From positions 35,123 to 99,122 of IMG/VR virus record IMGVR_UViG_3300009181_000043: DNA of 64,000 nt; one strand, written 5' to 3'. Of the stretch, positions 9,260-18,263 are shown piece by piece; the stretch's first letter is position 1; every line of letters starts with the position of its first letter. The notes under the pieces are model-generated. The model saw only the letters and a program-made list of their open reading frames with translations. It ran no database searches and had not been told where the DNA came from. Position numbers and translations under genes: made by a program. The DNA comes from a virus.

Positions 9260-12200
9260 ATGCCAATACAAGAAGGTGGACGTTGGAGTCCAGAACAATC
9301 AATAGTATCTCCCGGCGTTTTTACCCGAGAGATTGATCAATCGGGCCTCGCCCAAGGCGTGGCCAACATCGGTGGTGCTATCGTGGCACCATTTGCAGAC
9401 GGTCCTGCATTTTTTCCAAGAATCGTCACCGACGTTGCAACATTAGAACAGGTGTTCGGTGTTGCTGACGGCGTTTATTACGGACCATACACCACCAAGG
9501 AATACTTGATTCAACAAGGCGTCGTAACAGTCGTTCGTGTTGGTGGTTTGACTGGTTATTGGCAAAAGAATCCGCTGGTGGTTTATGCACAACCCGGCGC
9601 TTGGGCACGCAGCAGCGATATTGGTGCATTGACAACAGCATCGTTCATGTATTTGAACAGTGACAACTATACTGCAAATATTCAATACGTTCACTCAAGT
9701 TCAGCATGGGTAATCCCTGCCGCTGGTACATCCGGTATTCCTACAGGCCCTGAGTCTGGTATCAGCGCAAGTATTAGTTTGACTACCAAGGCACAAGTAG
9801 TAAGTTTCCTTGGATCTTACTCATATTTGGCAAATATCAATAATTTGTCAGCATCGTTGTCAACAGCATTGACTGCAAGAAAATTGGTAAGTATTACTAC
9901 CCTTAATGCATATGCCGCATTTAGCGCATCGGTTGTGGCAGGTAGCGGCAAGGTCGCCAAAAATGGTGGATCTTCTGATTATGCTCTGGCTGCGTTCGAC
10001 GTGGAAAAATTCATTCCAAAAGGTGGTTTCTATGTGTCGGGGTCTGGTTTAGCTCAAGAAACTCGATCATTGAATTCAACACTCAATGGTGTGTGTACTG
10101 GTAACAATGCCGTTCGTAGTTGGCCCGCTAACTCTGGTTCGTATTTGACAGCATCAATCACAGTTTCGGATGGTCAAGTAACTTGGCCATTTGTGTTTAT
10201 TCTGTCAGCATATCCATCGGTCGCAAACACCACGGGATATACTTTCAATAAACTAGCAGGATCTATTAAGAATCTATTTGCGCCGGTAGTTGCGTATGAT
10301 AATTCGTTTGTAAAGTTTAGTGGTAGCATCAGTGCTCGCTTTGGTGCTGCTGCACTGACCAGCAATTATCCAGCAAATTATGCTGGTACTGGGTATTTGA
10401 GTGGTAGCCAACTATACGGTGGCAAGCAATTGAGTCTGGGAACTGTTGGTACTACCAATCGATTGGTTAGAAAATTCACAGCCCAAGGGCCTGGAAACAC
10501 CAACTACAGTGGGTTTTTCTATATGTCATCAAGTGCTCAAGGTCAAAACACCGATGAAGCAACTCAAATTGCAACAGCAATCAACGAAAGCTCTGAAACT
10601 GTGTTTCGGTTGAGTTCTTCTAAGTTGAATATGGGTAGCACCACATCAGACATTACTTTGGCATATGACAAAGACACATTTGATGCAACCAGCACACTGA
10701 TTGTTCACAGCGCAAGTTTCGCAAGTGTACGTAGTGCCGCTACTTGCGGCGCAGCACTTCGCTTCTTGGGTATTGTATCAGGTGCATACGGTCCATACGA
10801 TGGTACATTCGTAGCCGATGCTAATGGAAGCGCAGATCCATGTAATCCTGCTGGTGACGGTCGTAAGAACATGGTGTTGGGTGTGTTGGCTAATACCCAA
10901 AATGCTTCAACTCAATTCGACAACAACTATGCGGTATATGGATTTGTGGACTCAACCGTGGCTCAATTGACAAGCTCTGTATATCCTTACAAGGGCAACA
11001 TCAATCCTACCGAAAACCAATATCAATTGGCTTTGCGTTACAACTTCACCGATCCGGATGGTAACACCACAGATGGTACATATGGTTACTATGGTTTCAG
11101 CTTGAATGAGTCTGACAACAACTACATCAAGGATGTGTTTGGTGCCGATCCTACGGTTGGTAATCCATCAAAGCAAATCGCTGGACAGAAGGTAGAAGCA
11201 GCATACACCTACGTTTTGTTTGAAGACAGCATTCAACGTTTCTTGGCAGAAAAGACTCGTTCAACAGCTGAGGGTGGTGGTTGGAAATTGCAAGTGGCAA
11301 CCGCGCCTTCGTCTGGATTCAGCGTTGGTGAATCTATGAAATTCGTAGATCAATATTCATACGATCCAAACAGTGGTGATTCACAATTCGCAATCAGCAA
11401 TGCATCAACACCTTGGATCTACAGTCAACAAATTGCTCCATTCAAGGGTAGTTCAGATGCATCTGCACACCCAGTCAAGTTCAAGTTGTTTAAGGTTCAT
11501 ACCTTGAGCGATGGTACATTGAGTAACCAAAAGTACAAGATCGAAATCAGCAACGTCAAGTTGGCTGGTACAGTTCCAGGTAGCAACTATGGTACGTTTA
11601 CACTCGCAGTTCGCTCATATAGCGATACTGATAAGCGTCCTAAGTATTTGGAAATCTACCAAAACTTGAACCTTGACCCAGACAGCGCAAACTTCGTGGC
11701 TCGCCGCATCGGTGACCGTTACGCATATATTACCTTCTCAGGTAAGATTGTGGAATACGGAACTTATGTAAACTTGAGCCGTAACATTCGTATTGAAATG
11801 ACAGACACTGCTTACCCAGAGAGTATCGTTCCTTACGGATTTGAATCATATAGTAGCCCAGTCGATAGTACGTTGAGTACCTTCTTGCCAGCAGTTCGCT
11901 ACAGCAAGGCTTCTATCTACGGTCTTGGACCCGGTAAGTATCCATCGGGTACTGTGTTTGGTGAAGTTCCAGAGGCAAGTGAAGAAATTGCATATCTGTA
12001 TCCTACCGCATCGTTTGGTGTTGGTGTAGATATTGATACCAAGCAATGGTTCAAGCCGCTGCCATACTACGGTGGTAATGATCAAAACGGTGACAACATC
12101 GACTTTGATCTTGAAGCCAAGGTTTGGGGAACTGAAAACGCTCACTATTATGCTCAAGGTGTGGCCGCAAGCACGGGTTCACTCCTAGATCCCGCATTGA

Positions 12201-13252
12201 GTGGTAGTATTCCAAGCACCTACGATCCAGTAAACGAATCAACCTACGTCAGACTGCGTAAGTTCGTAGTTGGTTTCCAAGGTGGTTTCGATGGTCAATG
12301 GCCTGCAATTCCAATCAATGTTGGAAGCGACATCACCGCCGGTAACACTCAAGGTCTTGATTGTACCTCAATCAAGAGCCCTGGTAGTATCGGATACAAG
12401 CAATGTATTGCTGCTCTGAGTAACTCTGACGAGTGGGATATTAACTTGATTGCTCTACCAGGCATCTTCTGTGAACAACACAGCTATGTTACTAACTTGA
12501 CAATTGACATGTGTACACAACGTGGTGATTGTTTCTACATCATGGATAACGTGGTGTTCCCAGCAAGTAACCAAAGCGTTGGATTGATTGATGCTGCTAT
12601 CAACAGCGTCGCAACAATCGACAGCAACTATGTTGCTACTTACTATCCTTGGATCAAGATTCTTGATACCAACTTGAACAAGGTAATCAGTGTACCTCCA
12701 TCAGTGGTGTTACCTTCAATCTATGCAGCAAACGACAATTCTGCTGCTGAATGGTATGCTCCAGCAGGTTTGAACCGTGGTGGTATTCCACAAGCAGTTC
12801 AAGTACTTGATCGTTTGACTCATCAAGAGCGTGATCAATTGTATGAAGGTCGTGTTAACCCAATCGCAGCATTCCCAGGACAAGGCATTGTAGTTTGGGG
12901 TCAAAAGACTCTACAAATTGCTCCAAGTGCATTGGATCGTGTGAATGTTCGCCGCTTGTTGATCAACTTGAAGAAGTTTATCGCAAGCTCAAGCAACTAC
13001 TTGGTGTTTGAACAAAACGTTGCAGCAACACGCAATCGCTTCTTGGCAATTGTTAACCCATACTTGGAGAGTGTACAACAACGTAACGGTATCTATGCTT
13101 ATCAAGTTAAGATGGATGCAGCTAACAACACTCCAGACTTGATCGATAGAAATATTCTATACGGTCAGATCTATATTCAACCAACTCGTACAGCAGAATT
13201 CATTATGTTGGACTTCAACATCATGCCGACTGGTGCGACTTTCTCAGCTTAA
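9260..13252 (+). CDS. Tail sheath protein (gp18-like), double length
   Basis: 1330 aa against 659 aa for T4 gp18. The N-terminus (SPGVFTREID, then a TLEQVFG-type segment and VRVGG) and the C-terminus (VWGQKTL, NVRRLLINLKKFI, FEQN, then RNILYGQIYIQPTRTAEFI) are typical of contractile sheath proteins. Roughly 800 residues between them are Ser/Gly/Thr/Ala rich and probably form extra domains on the outside of the tail. The protein polymerises around the tail tube and contracts at infection. A leader with AAAGGA gives it a strong conventional start, and a clear terminator follows the gene, both fitting a highly expressed structural gene. Confidence 0.93.
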   Translation: MPIQEGGRWSPEQSIVSPGVFTREIDQSGLAQGVANIGGAIVAPFADGPAFFPRIVTDVATLEQVFGVADGVYYGPYTTKEYLIQQGVVTVVRVGGLTGYWQKNPLVVYAQPGAWARSSDIGALTTASFMYLNSDNYTANIQYVHSSSAWVIPAAGTSGIPTGPESGISASISLTTKAQVVSFLGSYSYLANINNLSASLSTALTARKLVSITTLNAYAAFSASVVAGSGKVAKNGGSSDYALAAFDVEKFIPKGGFYVSGSGLAQETRSLNSTLNGVCTGNNAVRSWPANSGSYLTASITVSDGQVTWPFVFILSAYPSVANTTGYTFNKLAGSIKNLFAPVVAYDNSFVKFSGSISARFGAAALTSNYPANYAGTGYLSGSQLYGGKQLSLGTVGTTNRLVRKFTAQGPGNTNYSGFFYMSSSAQGQNTDEATQIATAINESSETVFRLSSSKLNMGSTTSDITLAYDKDTFDATSTLIVHSASFASVRSAATCGAALRFLGIVSGAYGPYDGTFVADANGSADPCNPAGDGRKNMVLGVLANTQNASTQFDNNYAVYGFVDSTVAQLTSSVYPYKGNINPTENQYQLALRYNFTDPDGNTTDGTYGYYGFSLNESDNNYIKDVFGADPTVGNPSKQIAGQKVEAAYTYVLFEDSIQRFLAEKTRSTAEGGGWKLQVATAPSSGFSVGESMKFVDQYSYDPNSGDSQFAISNASTPWIYSQQIAPFKGSSDASAHPVKFKLFKVHTLSDGTLSNQKYKIEISNVKLAGTVPGSNYGTFTLAVRSYSDTDKRPKYLEIYQNLNLDPDSANFVARRIGDRYAYITFSGKIVEYGTYVNLSRNIRIEMTDTAYPESIVPYGFESYSSPVDSTLSTFLPAVRYSKASIYGLGPGKYPSGTVFGEVPEASEEIAYLYPTASFGVGVDIDTKQWFKPLPYYGGNDQNGDNIDFDLEAKVWGTENAHYYAQGVAASTGSLLDPALSGSIPSTYDPVNESTYVRLRKFVVGFQGGFDGQWPAIPINVGSDITAGNTQGLDCTSIKSPGSIGYKQCIAALSNSDEWDINLIALPGIFCEQHSYVTNLTIDMCTQRGDCFYIMDNVVFPASNQSVGLIDAAINSVATIDSNYVATYYPWIKILDTNLNKVISVPPSVVLPSIYAANDNSAAEWYAPAGLNRGGIPQAVQVLDRLTHQERDQLYEGRVNPIAAFPGQGIVVWGQKTLQIAPSALDRVNVRRLLINLKKFIASSSNYLVFEQNVAATRNRFLAIVNPYLESVQQRNGIYAYQVKMDAANNTPDLIDRNILYGQIYIQPTRTAEFIMLDFNIMPTGATFSA

Positions 13253-13270
13253 TACTGAGTTAGCTTAAAC

Positions 13271-13302
13271 AAAACCCCGCCCCTAAAAAGGCGGGGTTTT
13301 TT
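13271..13302 (+). terminator. Rho-independent terminator after tail sheath
   Basis: Perfect 11-bp stem (13271-13281 with 13290-13300), small loop, then a T run. Its core strongly resembles the terminator at 14909-14936 on the other side of the homing endonuclease. Confidence 0.9.
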
Positions 13303-13359
13303 CTTTTATATTTTTGAAGTGTATGTTAATATGTATCTATTAGATAAGGAGTATTGTAT

Positions 13360-14865
13360 ATGACTGAACGAGGTAAAAAAATAAGAGACGCATTTTTCAA
13401 AAAGTATGGTGTTTATCATCCATCTCAACTGCCTGAAGTTAAAGCTAAAATAAAGCAAAAACGAGAAAGTGGTGCGTATGACAACATGGTGAAAAAGATG
13501 AAGGACACTCTCAAAGAAAAATATGGAGATGAAAACTATAACAATGTAGAGAAGGGAAAACGCACCAAATTGGCGAAGTATGGGGATGAAAACTATAATA
13601 ACCGAGATAAAATGACGCGGACCAACAATCAGAAATATGGAATGAATGTTTCGCCCAACACTCTTAAAAGAACTCAAGAACGTGCATCCAATGGAGATAT
13701 TGGCTTCAAATCTGATCAATTTAAGCAGTATCTCAAAGATAATAATATAGAGAATGTGTCTCAATTGACGGACGTTAAAGAAAAAAAGAGACAAGAGATG
13801 ATCAATCGTATGGTTACAAACATTTTTGAGGGTGGTCGCCTTAATAAGATTGTATTACCGATTTTTCAACGAGACGAATATACAGGATGTGATTATGATA
13901 AGATGTATAAGTTTAAGTGTTGTAAATGCAACAATGAATTTCAAGATAATTTATACTCGGGAAATATTCCACGGTGTTTGAATTGTTATCCTCACAATAG
14001 GTTTAAGTCATCAATAGAAACTGAGATCTTGGATTTCTTACAGTCACATAACATAGAAACAAAACACCATAATAGATCTATATTAAATGGAGACGAAATT
14101 GATATATACGTACCATCCCTTAATTTTGCAATTGAATGTGATGGTGTTTATTGGCACAGTGAAATTGCTGGCGGCAAGAACAAACAGTATCATCTTAGCA
14201 AAACATTGAGGTGTAATCAACAAAATATTCAATTGATGCATATATGGGATTGGGAATGGCGTTGTAAAAATTCTATAATTAAAAGTATTTTGCTTAATAA
14301 GATGGGTAAGTCTACAAAAATTTATGCACGAAAATGTGTTGTTAAAGAAGTATCAAATGAAGATAAATCAAATTTTTTGGAAGACAATCATATACAGGGA
14401 GACGATACGTCATCAATACGATTGGGGTTATATCATAACAACGCATTGGTTTCTATAATGACATTTGTCAAATCCAGATACGATAAAAAATATCAATACG
14501 AACTGTCTAGATATTGCAATTTATTGAACACAAATATCGTGGGAGGATCGTCTAAACTATTTACACATTTTATTAAAAATTATGATGCAAATTCAGTTGT
14601 GACTTACAGCGATAAACGTTTATTTACAGGAAAAGTTTATGCGGGGTTGGGTATGCGGGTGTTGAAAGATACTCCGTGTGGTTATCATTATTTTCATAAA
14701 AATAACGGCGTTCCAATAAACAGAACTCATTTTCAAAAACACAAGCTTGATAAAACCTTGGAAAAATTTGATTGTGATTTGAGCGAGTGGCAGAATATGC
14801 AAATAAATGGTTATGATCGTATCTGGGACTGTGGTCACTTCAAGTACGAATGGCTGAGAATGTAA
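13360..14865 (+). CDS. Free-standing homing endonuclease, Vsr/PD-(D/E)xK-like with KYG repeats
   Basis: 501 aa from the ATG at 13360, chosen because AAGGAG (13346-13351) lies 8 nt upstream; a TTG at 13354 is less likely. The N-terminal third has repeated KYG motifs (KYGVYHPSQ, KYGDENYNN twice, KYGMNVSPN), like the NUMOD/DUF723 DNA-binding modules of phage endonucleases. A two-knuckle zinc motif (CCKC and CLNC) follows. The nuclease core has EIDIYVPSLNFAIECDGVYWH from about residue 247, resembling Vsr-type homing enzymes. The gene is more AT-rich than its neighbours, has its own ribosome-binding site and is bounded by terminators, all signs of a mobile element. Confidence 0.82.
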   Translation: MTERGKKIRDAFFKKYGVYHPSQLPEVKAKIKQKRESGAYDNMVKKMKDTLKEKYGDENYNNVEKGKRTKLAKYGDENYNNRDKMTRTNNQKYGMNVSPNTLKRTQERASNGDIGFKSDQFKQYLKDNNIENVSQLTDVKEKKRQEMINRMVTNIFEGGRLNKIVLPIFQRDEYTGCDYDKMYKFKCCKCNNEFQDNLYSGNIPRCLNCYPHNRFKSSIETEILDFLQSHNIETKHHNRSILNGDEIDIYVPSLNFAIECDGVYWHSEIAGGKNKQYHLSKTLRCNQQNIQLMHIWDWEWRCKNSIIKSILLNKMGKSTKIYARKCVVKEVSNEDKSNFLEDNHIQGDDTSSIRLGLYHNNALVSIMTFVKSRYDKKYQYELSRYCNLLNTNIVGGSSKLFTHFIKNYDANSVVTYSDKRLFTGKVYAGLGMRVLKDTPCGYHYFHKNNGVPINRTHFQKHKLDKTLEKFDCDLSEWQNMQINGYDRIWDCGHFKYEWLRM

Positions 14866-14908
14866 TCTTTGGAGTTTAATCGTATTAATATATTAATCTT
14901 GACCACAC

Positions 14909-14936
14909 CCCGCACCTAAAAAGGTGCGGGTTTTTT
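14909..14936 (+). terminator. Rho-independent terminator after homing endonuclease
   Basis: 8-bp GC-rich stem (CCCGCACC, 14909-14916, with GGTGCGGG, 14923-14930), TAAAAA in the turn, then six T. Shares the loop and the flanking CCCCGC core with the terminator at 13271. Confidence 0.9.
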
Positions 14937-14947
14937 GTTTTTCCATA

Positions 14948-14955
14948 TATTTATA
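14948..14955 (+). promoter_or_regulatory. Late-promoter-like TATTTATA
   Basis: Exact motif, 4 nt before the ATG at 14960; no Shine-Dalgarno. Confidence 0.6.
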
Positions 14956-14959
14956 GATA

Positions 14960-15994
14960 ATGATCAAATTAAATATTCTCCTAAATGAAGTATTGAGTGA
15001 AGGTGGAGCGGGTGGTCACATGGACCATCCTTTTGACTTTGCTAGCAATGGCAAACAACTTGTCAATGTATTTGTAAAAACAATTGATACATTGAAAAAG
15101 GGTACCGGAAGTGTAAAAATTGATGGTGTCAATGCCAGCATTCGTTTAGCCAATGGACAATTTGTAATGGATCGTGGTAGTGCTAAACCGTTTGATGTGC
15201 AGGGTATGCGACCATCCGATTTGGCAAAACGGTTTGAACCTGGACATGGATTCATAAAGATTGGTAGTAAGGTTATCAACATTTTTGACGATGCAATTCC
15301 AAGTACACAATCAGAACTGCAACAACTTGGTCTATTGAATAATCCAAATATTCTATTGAATGTGGAATATGTTGAGGGGCAGACAAATGTTGTGGGATAT
15401 GGAGACATTGGAAACTTTTTAGCAATTCACGGACTCAAAGAAATCAAACCAAAAACCTTTGGTAAAACTGGACAAGTAAAAAGTCGTGTGGCAGTGGAAA
15501 TTTCTTATGATAAAGATGTGATGCAAAGTTACATCAATAAGTTGAATATTGTTGCCAAGAAATATGGTTTCAAAGTATTGGGTAGTGTTGGCACAACATT
15601 CAAATCGGAGCCTAGTTTGTCAAAACCACTGAATGAAAAGATTACACTGTATCCAGACGGTCAACCAGTAACAAAGAGTCTCAACGATTGGTTGAAAGCT
15701 GTTAAGATCGAAACTCCACTAATTACCCGTGAGCAGTTTATTGCGGCCAGAAAGAGCAAAAATATTGGTAAAGATTTTGTTGGTCAAGATATTAAAAAGA
15801 TTATCAACGATACTGTTGTGTATATTGCCACAATCAAATTGGGTGATGAAATTTTGAAAAATGCCACCAGTGAGATTGGTGATTTAGAAAAACACGAAGG
15901 TATTGTGATTCGTGATCCGAGCATTTATAGTAAACCATATAAAATAACTGGTAGCTTCATTATTAATGGACTTCAGAGTGGTTTTAGCAAATAA
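14960..15994 (+). CDS. RNA/DNA ligase-like nucleotidyltransferase with capsid-tag-like N-terminus
   Basis: 344 aa. It carries the covalent nucleotidyltransferase motifs in order: motif I KIDG (K53, the predicted AMP-lysine), MDRG near 70-73, a motif III-like NVEY (E136), motif IV HEGIVIRD (about 312-319) and a motif V-like PYKITGSF (K about 328). This order matches RNA ligases and related ATP-dependent ligases. The N-terminus MIKLNILLNE has an L-x-E site at residues 8-10 and matches the start of four other proteins in the window, suggesting capsid targeting and prohead-protease cleavage. It is expressed from its own late-type motif between the homing endonuclease and the terminase operon. Whether RNA or DNA is the substrate is not decided by sequence. 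Confidence 0.75.
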   Translation: MIKLNILLNEVLSEGGAGGHMDHPFDFASNGKQLVNVFVKTIDTLKKGTGSVKIDGVNASIRLANGQFVMDRGSAKPFDVQGMRPSDLAKRFEPGHGFIKIGSKVINIFDDAIPSTQSELQQLGLLNNPNILLNVEYVEGQTNVVGYGDIGNFLAIHGLKEIKPKTFGKTGQVKSRVAVEISYDKDVMQSYINKLNIVAKKYGFKVLGSVGTTFKSEPSLSKPLNEKITLYPDGQPVTKSLNDWLKAVKIETPLITREQFIAARKSKNIGKDFVGQDIKKIINDTVVYIATIKLGDEILKNATSEIGDLEKHEGIVIRDPSIYSKPYKITGSFIINGLQSGFSK

Positions 15995-16015
15995 AACTGT
16001 TTTAGCAAATAAAAC
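15981..16015 (+). repeat. 17-bp direct repeat across the ligase stop codon
   Basis: GTTTTAGCAAATAAAAC occurs at 15981-15997 and 15999-16015, period 18. The first copy contains the ligase stop codon. It looks like a replication-slippage duplication. Confidence 0.8.
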
Positions 16016-16032
16016 AAATACGTATTGGTGTT

Positions 16033-16677
16033 ATGAAAAGAGCGCAAAATAAAAGTAATCTCGAAATCATTAAAGACTATGTTGAGGGAAATAGACCATT
16101 TGTTCAAGTTGGTTATGATGTAAACCTGACAGACTCACAGCGTAGAGAAGGTGATCAGTGGGAAGATGGTCAAGGTAAGAAGTGGGTAATGAAAGATGGA
16201 CGCAGGCGACGAGTTCCAAAGGTTGCCAGATTTATCAATGAACAACGTTGTAAAGATTGTAATATGGATGTTCGTTGGGGCAATTATTTGGACGATCAAG
16301 TTTGGCCAAAAACACATTTTTGCTATGATTGTTTTATAAACAATGAAACTCGCATGAAACTTGATGGTACTTGGGAATATTTTGACAGGGCCCGAGATTT
16401 GCGCAATGAACGTAGTATTACAAGTGACTACAAAAAGAAATTTGATGAAACACTAAAGTGGTGTAATGACCACGAAAATAAGCCTCTGGAGTTTATCAAC
16501 GAAGATGGTAGCATTGAAAAATGGGAGGGTGTTGGTAGTGATATTGAAAAAATCCGTGCGGATGTATCCAAAGATCTAGAGTTTATAAATGCGAGATTGG
16601 CGGAAATAGACGGTATTATAGCGGATTGTGAGGCAAAATATGAGTCAGCAAAACTACAGAGATCTAATAAAGGCTGA
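16033..16677 (+). CDS. Unknown zinc-ribbon protein upstream of terminase (possible small terminase position)
   Basis: 214 aa. A CxxC pair (CKDC) and a second CxxC (CYDC) about 35 residues later suggest a zinc ribbon in the middle. The N-terminal half is basic and aromatic (WEDGQGKKW, GRRRRVPK) and the C-terminal 60 residues look like a coiled coil. It overlaps the large terminase start by 38 nt, the position normally taken by the small terminase (gp16) in T4-like phages. Small terminases usually lack zinc ribbons, so that role is positional inference only. A DNA- or RNA-binding role is reasonable. Confidence 0.55.
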   Translation: MKRAQNKSNLEIIKDYVEGNRPFVQVGYDVNLTDSQRREGDQWEDGQGKKWVMKDGRRRRVPKVARFINEQRCKDCNMDVRWGNYLDDQVWPKTHFCYDCFINNETRMKLDGTWEYFDRARDLRNERSITSDYKKKFDETLKWCNDHENKPLEFINEDGSIEKWEGVGSDIEKIRADVSKDLEFINARLAEIDGIIADCEAKYESAKLQRSNKG

Positions 16678-18244
16678 GTACAAGCGTTGCTTGGAAGATC
16701 CTGTATACTTCATGAAGAAGTATGTAAAAATTCAACATCCAATGCGTGGTACTGTTGGTTTTGATTTATATCCTTTCCAAGAAAAAGCACTGGCTGATCT
16801 GGTGAAATTCGACCTCAACATTGTGTTGAAAAGTCGTCAAATGGGTATTTCTACTCTAACAGCAGCATACAGTGTGTGGCTGATGACATTTTTTAGCGAT
16901 AAGAATATTCTGATCATCAGTATCACTCAAGAGACTGCCAAAGAAATTGTTACCAAGGTTCGTTTTGCAAATGATAATCTTCCGGCTTGGCTAAAAGTTG
17001 CATGTGTGGAAGACAACCGTTTGAGTTTGCGTCTCAAGAATGGATCAGCAATCAAAGCAGTTTCAAGTGCTGGTACTGCTGGTCGTTCAGCAGCACTGTC
17101 GCTGTTGATCATAGACGAAGCAGCATTCATTGATAACATCGAAGAGATTTGGTTGTCCGCACAATATACGCTATCAACCGGTGGTCGTGCAATTGTTTTG
17201 TCAACCCCAAATGGTGTTGGTAACTTTTTTCATAAAACTTGGGTTGCGTCCGAGGCAGGTGAAAATGAATTCAATACCATTAATCTGCCGTGGCATTTAC
17301 ATCCAGAGCGTGATCAAGCATGGCGAGATAAACAAACAGAATTGTCTGGTATAAAAGGTGCCGCACAAGAATGTGATTGTTCATTTGCTACATCTGGTAA
17401 TCAGGTTATTCATATGGACATTATTGAGTTTTATAACAAAACTCATGTGCGAGATCCTATTGAAAAGCGTGGCAGTGGTTTGGATATGTGGATCTGGGAA
17501 CGTCCAGATTATTCCAAAAACTATATGGTTGTGGCAGACTGTGCTCGTGGTGATGGTGCTGACTATAGTACATTCCATGTATTGGATGTGGAATCATTGG
17601 AACAAGTAGCTGAGTACAAGGGGCAACTCAGTACCAAGGATTTTGGAAATTTGTTGGTGACTGTTGCGACCGAGTATAATAATGCTTTGTTGGTAATTGA
17701 AAACAACAACGTTGGTTGGGCATCACTGCAACAGGTTATTGATAGAAATTACGATAATCTTTTTTATAGTAGTTCCGATCTGAAGGTGGTTGATATTGAA
17801 AGAACATACTCAAATAAAATCAATGGTGCTGAGAAAAAAGCGGTGCCTGGATTTACCACCACCAATATAAATCGTCAGTTGATCATCAATAAGATGGAAA
17901 GTTTTTTCCGTGAACGTCATATTGTGATTCATAGCTCACGTTTATATGAGGAACTAAGAGTATTCATTTGGAATGGTGCTAAAGCAGAGGCAATGAAGGG
18001 ATACAATGACGATTTGGTATTGGCGTTGGGCATTGGCTTGTGGGTTCGAGACACGGCATTAAAGATACAAGCTGAACAAATTGCTCATACCAGAACTATG
18101 TTATCGGGTATCAGTAAAGTCAGCGGTACATCTATCGGTCCGACCAATTCAACCAAGGTCATACAGTCTCCACAAGAAACGTGGAAATTTGATACTGGTG
18201 TCGCACACACAGGTAAAAAAGAATCATTAACTTGGTTGTTGTAA
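16640..18244 (+). CDS. Terminase large subunit (gp17-like)
   Basis: 534 aa from the ATG at 16640; a GTG at 16628 in the same frame is possible. The ATPase domain has Walker A SRQMGIST (about 65-72) and Walker B LLIIDEAAF (about 156-164). The C-terminal RNase H-like nuclease has VVADCARG (about 297), VIENNN (about 352) and NDDLVLALG (about 457), supplying the three acidic positions. It pumps DNA into the prohead through the portal encoded next and cuts concatemers. T4 gp17 is 610 aa. It begins inside the upstream gene and is followed by the portal gene after 19 nt. Confidence 0.95.
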   Translation: MSQQNYRDLIKAEYKRCLEDPVYFMKKYVKIQHPMRGTVGFDLYPFQEKALADLVKFDLNIVLKSRQMGISTLTAAYSVWLMTFFSDKNILIISITQETAKEIVTKVRFANDNLPAWLKVACVEDNRLSLRLKNGSAIKAVSSAGTAGRSAALSLLIIDEAAFIDNIEEIWLSAQYTLSTGGRAIVLSTPNGVGNFFHKTWVASEAGENEFNTINLPWHLHPERDQAWRDKQTELSGIKGAAQECDCSFATSGNQVIHMDIIEFYNKTHVRDPIEKRGSGLDMWIWERPDYSKNYMVVADCARGDGADYSTFHVLDVESLEQVAEYKGQLSTKDFGNLLVTVATEYNNALLVIENNNVGWASLQQVIDRNYDNLFYSSSDLKVVDIERTYSNKINGAEKKAVPGFTTTNINRQLIINKMESFFRERHIVIHSSRLYEELRVFIWNGAKAEAMKGYNDDLVLALGIGLWVRDTALKIQAEQIAHTRTMLSGISKVSGTSIGPTNSTKVIQSPQETWKFDTGVAHTGKKESLTWLL

Positions 18245-18263
18245 TACTTATACATAAGAATCT

